A stretch of DNA of 64,000 nt. It comes from Escallonia rubra. Its lineage: Eukaryota; Streptophyta; Magnoliopsida; Escalloniales; Escalloniaceae. How positions within the stretch are numbered: the stretch's first letter is position 1; each line of letters starts with the position of its first letter. The notes beneath the pieces were generated by a model. It saw only the letters and a program-made list of their open reading frames with translations. It was not told where the DNA came from and did no database searches. Below are positions 49,048-60,400 of this stretch, piece by piece. The position numbers and the translations under genes are program-made. Location of the stretch: positions 434,001-498,000 of the forward strand of contig JAVXUO010001110.1 of NCBI GenBank assembly GCA_033065855.1, in the 5' to 3' direction.

Positions 49048-50215
49048 TAGGACTGCAATTTCGGCGGGCCGGACGGTTCAACGGTCAGATCATGTCCAAT
49101 TCACTCTAAAAAACTCATGCACGTGTTTAGCCCAGTCTATCTACGGGTCAACCCCCAGCCCATGAAAGCTTTGGTGAGTATGGGCTGGACATGGACTGCC
49201 CACAATTTGTCCATGGTTTCATATTATTTTTTGTTTACTTAATTTTAATGCATTTCAGTTATCATTAGATTCTACTGATTAGTCATGAATTTTTGTTTAT
49301 TTAATTTTTACGTATATTATTTACCACCGAAGTATACTAATTAGTCATGATAATAAAGAAGAATATAGTGAAGTCTTTAAATGGATTAGTTATAGGCATG
49401 GACTGCCCATTAGTTATGATAATATTTTTTGTTTACTTAATTTTAATGCATTTCAGTTATCATTAGATTCTACTGATTAGTCATGAATTTTTGTTTATTT
49501 AATTTTTACGTATATTATTTACCACCGAAGTATACTAATTAGTCATGATAATAAAGAACAATTTGTCCATTAGTTATAGGTATGGGCTGGACATGGACTG
49601 CCCACAATTTGTCCATGGTTTCATATTATTTTTTGTTTACTTAATTTTAATACATTTCAGTTATCATTAGATTCTACTGATTAGTCATGAATTTTTGTTT
49701 ATTTAATTTTTACGTATATTATTTACCACCGAAGTATACTAATTAGTCATGATAATAAAGAAGAATATAGTGAAGTCTTTAAATGGATTAGTTATAGGCA
49801 TAAAAATAAAGTTTCAGAACAAAATAAAAGAAAGAGAAAAAGAAAAAGCAACGATTTCGAAAGAATCTTACAAAGTCTAGTCTTGTAATAAGGAACAAGG
49901 AAGAAAAAAGAAGTTTTCAAAGGGCTCTAAACGCATATGATTAGATGATTTCAAATACTAATGAAAAAAATCACGGATCTTGTACATATAAAATTTATAT
50001 ATATAATTCGTATATTATTTAAACGTTCAACGGGTTGGTTTCCTACGGGCTGGACGGGCATTGAAAAACCTTTGCCCATGTCCAGCCCATTTCTTTTTCT
50101 GGCTCAAAATCTTGTGCATGTGCCCACCACGGTCACTAGAATACTAAACTCATGCCATATTTTTACGGGCCGACACGGATTGTCCACGGGTTGCCCAGCC
50201 TAAGTTGCACCCCTA
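49048..50215. mobile_element. hAT-like element with internal tandem repeats
   Basis: Ends TAGGACTGCAATTT and, reverse complement, TAGGGGTGCAACTT match the TAGGG(G/C)TGCAA type of hAT ends. Subterminal GGGCTGGAC / GTCCAGCCC motifs are in inverted orientation. The flanks are GGT repeats, so the 8-bp duplication cannot be read with certainty. No transposase. Confidence 0.6.
49221..49800. repeat. Three tandem copies of a ~200-bp AT-rich unit
   Basis: Copies begin near 49227, 49425 and 49628 with TTTTTTGTTTACTTAATTTT. Copies 1 and 3 extend to GGATTAGTTATAGGCAT; copy 2 is altered near its end. They are nearly identical, so the amplification is recent. Confidence 0.92.
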
Positions 50216-50413
50216 GTCGGTGGTGGTTGTGGGCTGTCCACGACAAAGGTGTTGTGCAATTATGGGCTGTGGCCGTATGTGGGTTTTGAGGTGGTGGGGT
50301 CCCGTGGCTGGATTCTGGCTATGGGGGCATTATGGGGATGGGGTGGGCAGCGGGGTTCTGACAATAGGCTTGTGGGCAGTGGGTGGGGTTTCTGTAATGG
50401 GGGAACCACGTGG

Positions 50414-50825
50414 TGGTGGGTTCACTATGGTGCAAGCATAGAGAAATGGGGGCAGGGGGGATGGGGATGGGCAGCTCACAGGGGTGGTGGTGGTTGGTTG
50501 TAAGGTGGTTGCAATTGGCGGTGGTCGACAGTGGTTGGTAGGGGTGGAAGCGATTGAGCTGATTTGCCCCTGAATAAGATCATGTGTTGCACACATGCCT
50601 ACTTTACACCCCAAAATAGTGGTGGGTTCACTGTGGTGCGAGCAGAGAGAAATGGGGGCAGGGGGGATGGGGATGGGCGGCTCACAGTGGTGGTGGTGGT
50701 GGTTGGTTGTAAGGTGGTTGCAATTGGTGGTGGTCGACAGTGGTTGGTAGGGGTGGAAGCGATTGAGCTGATTTGCCCCTGAATAAGATCATGTGCTGCA
50801 CACGTGCCTACTTTACACCCCAAAG
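50414..50825. repeat. 207-bp tandem duplication
   Basis: Copies at 50414-50620 and 50621-50825 start GGTGGGTTCACT and end TTTACACCCCAAA. Differences are few. Confidence 0.93.
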
Positions 50826-51448
50826 TAGACCGACGTCAACTTTTGGACTAATTTGCAACTCATTTGTGAATTACAGGATACACAATGCACATTTTTAAGA
50901 AAGATTTCAAAATCCCAATTACTGTCTTAAAAGTCAATCTTCTCCGGATTGGAAGGATAGAGATTATATCAGACGCTCCCAAATTGAGGTCTCTACTTGA
51001 GATATTGGAAGAATTTCAGGGTTTCGGTCTACCTACTCCAGTTGCCCTTCAAGAAATGACTTCAAAGTAAAACTTCAATTTCCATGTGCCATGACTAGAC
51101 GAAGAAACCGAAGAACAAAGATCAGTTGAAAGAGGAGTGCCATCATTGCATATAATATCAATAATGAACATGACATTTCTATTTATCTCGGGGATTTTAA
51201 GTATAGACAACGAATTACATCTTGCATTAAGCAATCAGAAGAAAATCATTCGCAATAAGGGGTAAAAGGCAAATTAACAAATTAGAATTACAAAAAGTAA
51301 AGGTATCTGGTTTACCATATTCTGTATCCTGATAAAAGCTGCCTGAACTTTGACATTACCAACTCTATCTCAAAACAGATAAAAGTAATAAGGGAATTGC
51401 AGCTTCACAAGGGTCATAAGCAGCAAGGGTCATAAGCAGTAAATTGCA

Positions 51449-54400
51449 CTATCGTGTCACGAACTCCCCTAAGCATGTCGTAATGGCCTCATTAGCCTTT
51501 CCCTTCTGAGTTTCTGCCCTTTCTCCTAATTTTTTCTTCTCCCTGAAAGCCAAAAGCATATAAGAGGGACTACCATTGAGAATATCTGGGAAATTTTTTA
51601 TGTGAGAGGTACCTGAAAGGTACATCAATGCCCCAGACCCTAGATGATCATGAGCCGTTTTATGAAACACGGGTGTACAGTGTAGTTTGTAAGAGAGCTA
51701 AAAGTTCTTGTAATTCATATACAGAAGGGGGAGGTGGGGGTACCTAGCAGGTACAGTTTTGCTCCAGGCCCTCGATGATCATGAACCATAAAATTAAACG
51801 GGTGCATTCATAGTTTGAAAGAGCACAAAAGTTTGAAGGGGAGCATCTGAAATTTTGGCCACCCAACTTTGTGTGAAGTGTGCAACAGGAACAATTTTAG
51901 CCTTTTAATTTGCAGATTCAAATTCCTGCTGTTTGCAGTAAGGTTTCGAGTACAATTTGATTATATCTTTTAAACCCATGCAGCAAGAAGACAACCGGAG
52001 AAAATATAGTACCTGTCCACATACTCCTTCAAAAGCTCTTTCGCTTGAACCAGCTTAGAGAGCAGATTGCGATAAACATCAAGGTCGCGGTCCACAGATT
52101 TTTTGTTTATATTCAAGGCCGCACAAAGCTGTATTACCATCAGATGAGTGAAGAACGCAATAAGTGGAATTTCCACGCACAAGGTTGTTTTTCATTTCAA
52201 GGTAAACCAAGAAATATTTGACAACTACCCTTTGCGTAATAGTAAATGCAGTTCCACACCCTTATTACACAGTTATATCTATAACCAGAACTTAATGCGG
52301 TCTATTGCCAAAACGACCAATTTCATAATAGGATGAAACGACTACAAAGCAATGTATATCCACTTCCTATTCAGATACACATACTAACAAATTAGTCACC
52401 AGAATTTTCCGTATGAAAAGAAAGATTGAGAAACTGATGACCTCACGTTACCTTCTCAATCTTGTCCAAAGTGTTGAAAAGTATGTTGAGAACCACCCAA
52501 TTATACGCTATTAAGGATGCCAACAACCTTAATAAAAGCATTACTTACCCTGTGTGACTCTAGGTAATCAAATTTGTCTTTACATAATCTAATTTGCCTT
52601 TTGGCATTACAGCTCTTTGAAGAGGCCTGAAGCCCGTTACTTGTACCATTAGGTTGTTCACCCCGGATGCACGTACGAAATAAACACGAACATCGTGTTC
52701 CCTATGTTCTACAAATATCCCAGGCATTCACTAGAAGTCTTGGTAGTAAAGCTAAGGGTCAAAGTCTGTCTTTAAATCCCCACTGATCCAACTGTAAGAT
52801 ATCATACAAGTGATATTACCAAGAATTAAATTGTTAGGTAGCAGTTAAATCCTCTATCAGAACAGGCTGCAGGGATAAGGCCAACGCATAGACCTTCGTT
52901 GACAGGCCAAAGCATATGCAGTTACACATAAAACATATAGCCATCCTATCCGGGGCTAGATCTCTCCAATGTATCTGTGATGTCACAGAGTGGAAACATT
53001 AGGGGCTGGTTTGAGGGTGCTTTAGACATCCACCACAGTTCATAATAGTTGCATCAGCAGTAAAGAGTGTCTCATGGTCATAGCACCATCCATTCTTATG
53101 TTTGCAGATGCTAGGAACCATCATCAACTCTACTTGGCTGGATGCTTAAACAGGCACCATTCATTGTGCAACATGTGCAGCCACAGATGCGTTTGAGAGA
53201 TCCATATCTCTATTGATAGACGTGGATCAGCTCCTACATATATGTATGCACGTCCGTATGTATACATATGTACACATCTATACATGCATAGCTATACATC
53301 CCTAAATGATATGCATTCCATTATCATATCCATAAAACATGCGGGTGAGCGGCAGAGTACGGGGTAGGGCTGCAAACGAACGGAACTTTTCGTGAACAAG
53401 CTCTTAGTTCGTTCTTCGAAAGCTCGTTCACGATCGAATATTCAATGAAGGAGCCGAGCTTGATCAGTAAAATAGTTCACAGGCTCGTTTAATAAATAAG
53501 CCGAACATGAGCAGATAAAATTGTTCATGAACGAGCTCTTGAACAGCTAGCATATTTTGTATACAAATATGTAGTATTAGACATAGCTACACAAGCCCAA
53601 TCCAAAATGACCACAAAGCCCAAACCAAACTCCAAACTTAAAGCCAACCATGCTCTCCTTCTGTAGTCTAATAATTTATAGAAGCCCAATAGCCACAAAG
53701 GCCAAACCAAAACCCGAACTTAAAGCCTACCCGCATTTCTTACTTAACCTATGATGCCAAGGAAAGTGGGTTCGTACTTACGTGGAGGTGCCACAAAGGC
53801 TGCAGTCCGAGTCAGCTTCCAAGTATGTAAAGTGAGAGACAACAAGGGTGGAACAAGGGCAGAGACCAAGGGCTTCCCAGACAGAACTCGAGGGTGGCAG
53901 TGCTGCGAGGGCGATAGCGCGAGATGAATACACGATGACAGTCACAGTCCGATGCTTAGGTCCAGAGTCAGGGTACTATATGTTTCTCTCTCTAAAATTC
54001 TAGAGTGAGAAAGTGAAAATGTCCAAAATGTTCTCTCTAAATGAATTCTCAAGACCTCTATTTATAAAGATTGAGATGATGATGTCATAAACCGACACGT
54101 GGCGCTCCCCGGGAGTGACACGTCACCAGGGGGTCCACGAGTGTCGGTGCTCCACGGACTGTCGAATCGCATATTCATCCGGCCTGCCCCGCACATCGTC
54201 GCTCTGTCTGTCTGGAAAGACTGGCTCCCACCGCATCGGTGTGGCCAGAGAACCCCCTTGATCTAGCCTCCAATCCAAGCCCTTGCGGAGTCCCACAGGC
54301 CTGGCAGCGGTGGGGAAGACCCGACGCCCAACTGCCAGGTGAACTAGGCGCGATGCCCTCCGAAGACCTGCTCCCGTCTCGGAGTGACCCGGGGGTCATA

Positions 54401-57400
54401 GTCCCTAGGGGTGCCGACGCAAGCCCCCAGTGCCAGAGCACGTAGGCCAGTCACGCAGGCACCCTGACGGAGATAGTGTCCCGGTGGAGTCGTCTATTCC
54501 GCAGGCCAAAGTAGCATCCCGGAGGAGCCGTCTACCCGACCGGCCAAGGTAGCATCCCGGAGGAGCCGTCTACCTGGCGGAAGGGGAGTTGAAGAGCTCC
54601 CTGGCAGAGATAGTGTCCCGGAGGAGTCGCCTATCCCTGCGGGTGAGTCCTTATGCCGGAGCACTCGGAGCATGTCAAGGTAGCATCCCGGAGGAGCCGT
54701 CTACCTGGCGGAAGGGGAGTTGAAGAGCTCCCTGGCAGAGATAGTGTCCCGGAGGAGTCGCCTATCCCCGCGGGTGAGTCCTTATGCCGGAGCACTCGGA
54801 GCATGTCAAGGTAGCATCCCGGAGGAGCCGTCTACCCGACTGGCCGAGGTAGCATCCCGGAGGAGCCGTCTACCTGGCGGAAGGGGAGTTGAAGAGCTCC
54901 CTGGCAGAGATAGTGTCCCGGAGGAGTCGTCTATTCCGCAGGCCAAGGTAGCATCCCGGAGGAGCCGTCTACCTGGCCGGCCAAAGTAGCATCCCGGAGG
55001 AGCCGTCTACCTGGCGGAAGGGGAGTTGAAGAGCTCCCTGGCAGAGATAGTGTCCCGGAAGAGTCGCCTATCCCTGCGGGTGAGTCCTTATGCCGGAGCA
55101 CTCGGAGCATGTCAAGGTAGCATCCCGGAGGAGCCGTCTACCCGACTGGCCGAGGTAGCATCCCGGAGGAGCCGTCTACCTGGCGGAAGGGGAGTTGAAG
55201 AGCTCCCTGGCAGAGATAGTGTCCCGGAGGAGTCGCCTATCCCCGCGGGTGAGTCCTTGTGCCGGAGCACTCGGAGCATGTCAAGGTAGCATCCCGGAGG
55301 AGCCGTCTACCCGACTGGCCGAGGTAGCATCCCGGAGGAGCCGTCTACCTGGCAGAAGGGGAGTTGAAGAGCTCCCTGGCAGAGATAGTGTCCCGGAGGA
55401 GTCGCCTATCCCCGCGGATGATGTACACTCCGGAGAGTGGGTTGAAGCATGTTCCATGACCAAGGCAAGGTGCGCATGGTGTGATGAATGAGTGTGGTGC
55501 CCGGGGGCATGATGACATGATTGTGGCGCATGGGCGCGATGAAGTGAGTAAGGTGCCGAGGGCATGCTTGTGTCAATGGTGGCGCATGGGCGCGACAGAG
55601 TGTGTAAGGTGCCGGGGGCACGGTAGTGTGACAGAGAGCCTGGGGGCACGGCTGTATCAGCGGCGCGGCGCACGGGCGCGGCGAAGTGTTGGAGTGTGAC
55701 GCCCGGACGTCGGTGACGAGGGTCATGAAGACGACGTCCGGGCGACGGATGATGAGCGTCGTGGAGTTGTGTCTGGGCGACGGGGTCGCGGAGTTGTGTC
55801 CGGGCGACGGGGGTCGCGGAGTTGTGTCCGGGCGACGGGGGTCGCGGAGTTGTGTCCGGGCGACGGGGGTCGCGGAGTTGATGGACGACGGACGTCGTGA
55901 AGTTGATGTACGAACGGATGTCGGGAGGTTGTTGCAGGACGGACGTCGCGAGGTTGATGTACGAACGTCCGTAAGGTGATGCACGACGGACGTCGCGAGG
56001 TTGATGTACGAACGTCCGAAAGGTGATGCACGACGGACGTCGCGAGGTTGATGTACGAACGTCCGTAAGGTGATGCACGATGGACGTCGCGAGGTTGATG
56101 TACGAACGTCCGTAAGGTGATCCACGACGGACGTCGCGAGGTTGATGTACGAACGTCCGTAAGGTGATATACGACGGACGTCGCGAGGTTGATGTACGAA
56201 CGTCCGTAAGGTGATGCACGACGGACGTCGCGAGGTTGATGTACGAACGTCCGTAAGGTGATGCACGACGGACGTCGCGAGGTTGATGTACGAACGTCCG
56301 TAAGGTGATGCACGACGGACGTCGCGAGGTTGATGTACGAACGTCCGTAAGGTGATGCACGACGGACGTCGCGAGGTTGATGTACGAACGTCCGTAAGCA
56401 TCGCGGAGGTGCAAAGACTCGGGAAAACAAGTGCGCGCAGGAGGGAAGGCCATAGGCCAAACATTGGGGGAAGGCCAAGGCCGAGGCCGACCCCAAGGGG
56501 AAGGCCAAGGCCGAGGCCGACCCCAAGGGGAAGGCCAAGGCCGAGGCCGACCCCAAGGGGGAGGCCAAGGCCAACCTCCTTGGGCAAGTTCCATGGCGCA
56601 TCGACGGACGACGTGCGAAGTGCGACGGTCGAAGCGTGATGCGGCGTCGCACGATGATGAGTTTCTTGGCGACGAAGTCGCGTAGAAGAAGTAAGAAGTG
56701 CACGTGACTTGAGCGTGCACGCTTTGACCGGTTGTGAGCGTTGAAAATGTCTGTTGCTTGTGCGGACGTGTCATGCAAAATGGGACCGTAGTGGGCCTTT
56801 GGGTGCGACCAGAATAGGTTGGGAACAACCTAATTCCTCTGCTTTCTCTTTTTGGTTCCACAAAATGCAGCCTAAAGAGATGGAGGCTCCATCATTGACC
56901 ATCGTGTGCCATGGTGCCTCCATTCAACAACCGGCATCACCTCCTTTCAATCACCGCCACTACCACTATCACCCCAAATTTCCTTCAACAACCACCACCA
57001 CCACCGACGGCGCCTCCAATCTATCGTCAATGCCTCCAATCGACCACCACCGACTCCAATCAACACTGTCGACGCCTCTAATCTATTGCCAGCGCCTCCA
57101 ATCGACCACCACCGCCTCCAACCAACACCACTACCAATCAATTCTCTCTTCCTCTCTTAATTTCTCTCTGTGATATTGGAGATCTAGTGCGTCCTTAATT
57201 GAGTCGTCTTATTTGAGTGATTGGCAAAGGGTTTTTCAAGAATTTGGTTTTTTATCAAATTCCAAAGCTAGGGATTGTGCTTTGTTAAATTTTATCTTCT
57301 TCTTTTTTTTGGTTAATTACACCCACGTTCCTAAGGTTAGGGTGAAATTACAGTCAAGGACACAAAGTTTCAATAGGTTACGCCGCATCCTTCTGTCATT

Positions 57401-60400
57401 GCTCCGTTAAAAAATAAACTTTTTGCTTAGGTCATCACTACATATTTTTTATATGTCAATACTGCCCTCATTTTGTATATACAAAGTATATACCATATAA
57501 AAACTTAAAGATCCACATTTTCCAATCAACCATAATTCTCACCAACCCAGTTGCCGGCACCTTCCTCGGCAAGCATAAGCCCCACCGGCCTCACCCTGGC
57601 GCCGAAGAACGCCTCTCTCCACGTCATTCAACGTTGTCCGGCCGCCTCTCCCTCTCTCTCTCCCTCCCTCCCTCCCTCTCTTTCCCCCCAACCCCTCTCT
57701 TTTCTCTCTTCCTATCCTTCTCCCTGCCCGTTGCCTCATAGAAAACCCACGACCACAAACGCCAAAACACCACTGCCACAATCGATCCACGCCACTGCAG
57801 CCCACCACCACACAGCGAACCACATACATGTCCACCACCCCCTCTCACAATCAGATCCCAGAGCGGCACCACTGCCCATGCCATCGCCGCCCCCTCTCTC
57901 CCCCCACCCCACTGCACCATTGATTCTCTAATTTCAGATCTGTTTAATTGGGTTGTCACAGCGGGTCGCTATGTGATAATTGGGATTTGTAATACATGAG
58001 TAGCTTGATGAACCCAGAATAAATACTGTCTTGTTAGGCTCAACATATATAGAGTGGGGTGAGGGAGGGGGCAGCGGCGTGGTGGAGAGTGAGGGGGCGG
58101 CAGCGGGGTGGGGTGGAGTGAGAGGGCGGCGGCTATTAGAGAGACCCTAATTTAGAAATTAGGGTTAAAACCCTAATTTGGAGAGAGAGAATAAAGGTTT
58201 GAAACCCTAATTTGGGAATTAGGGTTTCAAACCCTAATTTTCCAACTTAGGGTTTCAAATCTTTATACAATGGGCATTTTGGTCATTTAATCTAGACCGT
58301 TATGTATTTTCGTATTTCCGTTCGGTCAACGAACATAAGTGTTATTTGTACAAGCTAATAGACATGCATGTAATTTCACCCTAACCTCGGGGACAAGGGT
58401 ATAATTAATCCCTTTTTTTAACTAAAGGTGCCATTTGTACGAACCGAGTCGCGCTCAGCTTGGTCGGTAAAAGTTTCACGGGTTCGAGTTCCAACATTAA
58501 TCCAGAGCTCGTGACGAACACGTGCCAAGTTCGAGCATCTGTAAATTACATGATCACGAGCCCGAGCAATCCTTAAAGAGCCGAGTACTCAGCTCATTTG
58601 CAGCCCTAGTACGGGGTGGAGAAGCGCAAGAATTTAAGTCTAAAAGGGTGGAGTGGTAGCTACTTGAATAAATATTTGACTATATCGTATTTCTGTCTTT
58701 CTTTCATTTGTTTGTAGAATTTCTTCTTAGAGCAAAGCTCAAATCTCATTTTTCATTCTCTTTTACAATGATATTCTGGGGAAAAGATAGTCATATTGGG
58801 CTGTAAGTAAACTTGGTGTCAATGGTTTTAATGAAACAATATGAGAAGAAGTTAGGGTCAAATATGAGGCTATTTCTTCTGCCAAAGTGAGCCCCCCAAG
58901 GAGCTATTTGGTGGAAAGCACAGAATTGGAAATATCAAGAAAATCATGGCCCTAGGATAAGATTCCTGCAACCAAGAGCCCTAACTGATCAAACCTGAAG
59001 CATGCATATATTAATGTTATGTGGCAATTGAAATATAAAATATTTTTCTGCACCAATAATTCTTCAAAGAGAATCTAATGAGGTGATGGCGATTATTATG
59101 GCTTACCATAATGGCCTCCACTAAAATCAGAACATGTCAAAAGTTACTTATCTACTAGGAGAGAATGTGGCATAACTTCCAATGTAGAAAAATTCAGAAA
59201 GACTTTTCCATGTGAATTCAGTAAAACTTGGGAATCCATTGGGGCCGACCTCTGCGCTTCAAGTCGCGATTCCATGTTTTTGGAGCGAGGTCGACCCAAA
59301 TTCACATAGTGAAAGTAGTGCTCCAGTACAGAAAACAGGCCAATTTTATTTTGACGAAAGAGAGTAGTCATGTGGCCTAATGTTTGGGCTGCAATGCATG
59401 GAATGGAGCACGCTGCTCTGGCTAACGAACAGTGATTAAAATACGAATGCCTGACCTGTTGGCCATTTGTTACTCATAGTCCGTTGAAACAAATTAGTCC
59501 AGGATAACATTTTTTTAAGGTGAATCGAGTGAACAGGATCAAAGTAAATATCATGATAACAGAATGAAGTTTTCATCTGATATTTTATGGAAAACAGCAC
59601 TAAAATAAGAGAGGATATGGCTATTACCTTCTCTAAAATGGTGGGTTCAGTCACATTTGCAAGCTCAAGAAGGCGAAACAGACCAATTGCAAAGAATCTA
59701 CTGTAGCTGAAACTTCCTTTACCCCCAGCTCTTTCTGCAATGTCCTTTAAAATGCCTTCAACTTCTCCTTCTTTGGATGAAAAATCAACTAATGTACTGG
59801 CAGTCTGAGCACGAGCCCACTCCTCCATTTTTTGTGCATCAATCCTGCCAACACACGAGTTTTATGATTCAAACACAGAGCCATGTATTTTTTACAGTTT
59901 AGAAGTTGAAAAAGTTCAAGGGATAGTGCCTTCCTGCATCTGATGTTTAGTAGCTGATAGAAAAGTTAACAATCATTTAATAAAAAATAGAAAAGATAAG
60001 GATATAATAAAACTTGACAGATTCTAGGTTGAGGACCAGTAGATCCCTCTCCATGTGGGTCTTCTACAGCTAAAATTGAATGACAACAGAAGATAGTTTT
60101 TGCTATTATCTTGTGAGGCAGCACATGAGCTATCCAATTCTGGCTTCATATGTTGCAGATTGATAAGAAGCCACAGACAGAGAAACTCAGAGGAAAACTA
60201 CATTCTTTCAAATAAAAATAATACTTACCCCGCTATATAAAAGCCAACTAAAGCCGAAACTAAAAGTAGAAAAGCAGGAGGGAGTGTTAAACGAAACAAT
60301 AAATAGTAGATAATGATTTGCCTGTATTGCTCAGGGTCCTCCTTTAGTGCCTTAATATATGCTTGGAAGATGGCCTCTCGGTCCTCATCACTAGGGTACC

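Larger units (their letters stand above)
48300..50880. repeat. Composite repeat block between DGK and THF1
   Basis: The left arm (about 48300-48640) is C-rich with CCACC runs; the right arm (about 50220-50880) is G-rich with GGTGG runs. The outermost parts (about 48310-48390 and 50790-50880) are loosely similar in inverted orientation (GTTGCAAAT...CAAAAG on both). This looks like a decayed inverted-repeat element, now split by the hAT-like unit. No TSD is clear and no gene is seen. Confidence 0.4.
53365..58608. mobile_element. 5.2-kb hAT-like element with nested insertions, inside THF1 intron 3
   Basis: A perfect 8-bp TSD GTACGGGG (53357-53364 and 58609-58616) brackets ends TAGGGCTGCAAACGAA and, reverse complement, TAGGGCTGCAAATGAG, typical of a hAT group. 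Subterminal sequence is full of GAGCTCG / CGAGCTC-type motifs. No hAT transposase frame is present. The size comes from an LTR remnant, several tandem arrays and a nested MULE inside it. Confidence 0.92.

Noticed and set aside
54720..55491. Plus-strand frames of 87-98 codons
   Set aside because: They repeat the higher-order array units and are artefacts of GC-rich tandem repeats.
55281..56861. 526-codon minus-strand open frame, with 393- and 351-codon frames in the other phases
   Set aside because: All come from the 47-bp array, whose unit has no stop in any phase; the 47-residue repeat is the same DNA read three times. No domain and no splice or start context.
58448..58500. tRNA-like boxes (GCTCAGCTTGGTCGG and GGGTTCGAGTTCC)
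   Set aside because: The spacing between the A-like and B-like boxes is too short for a tRNA or tRNA-derived SINE, and no cloverleaf forms.
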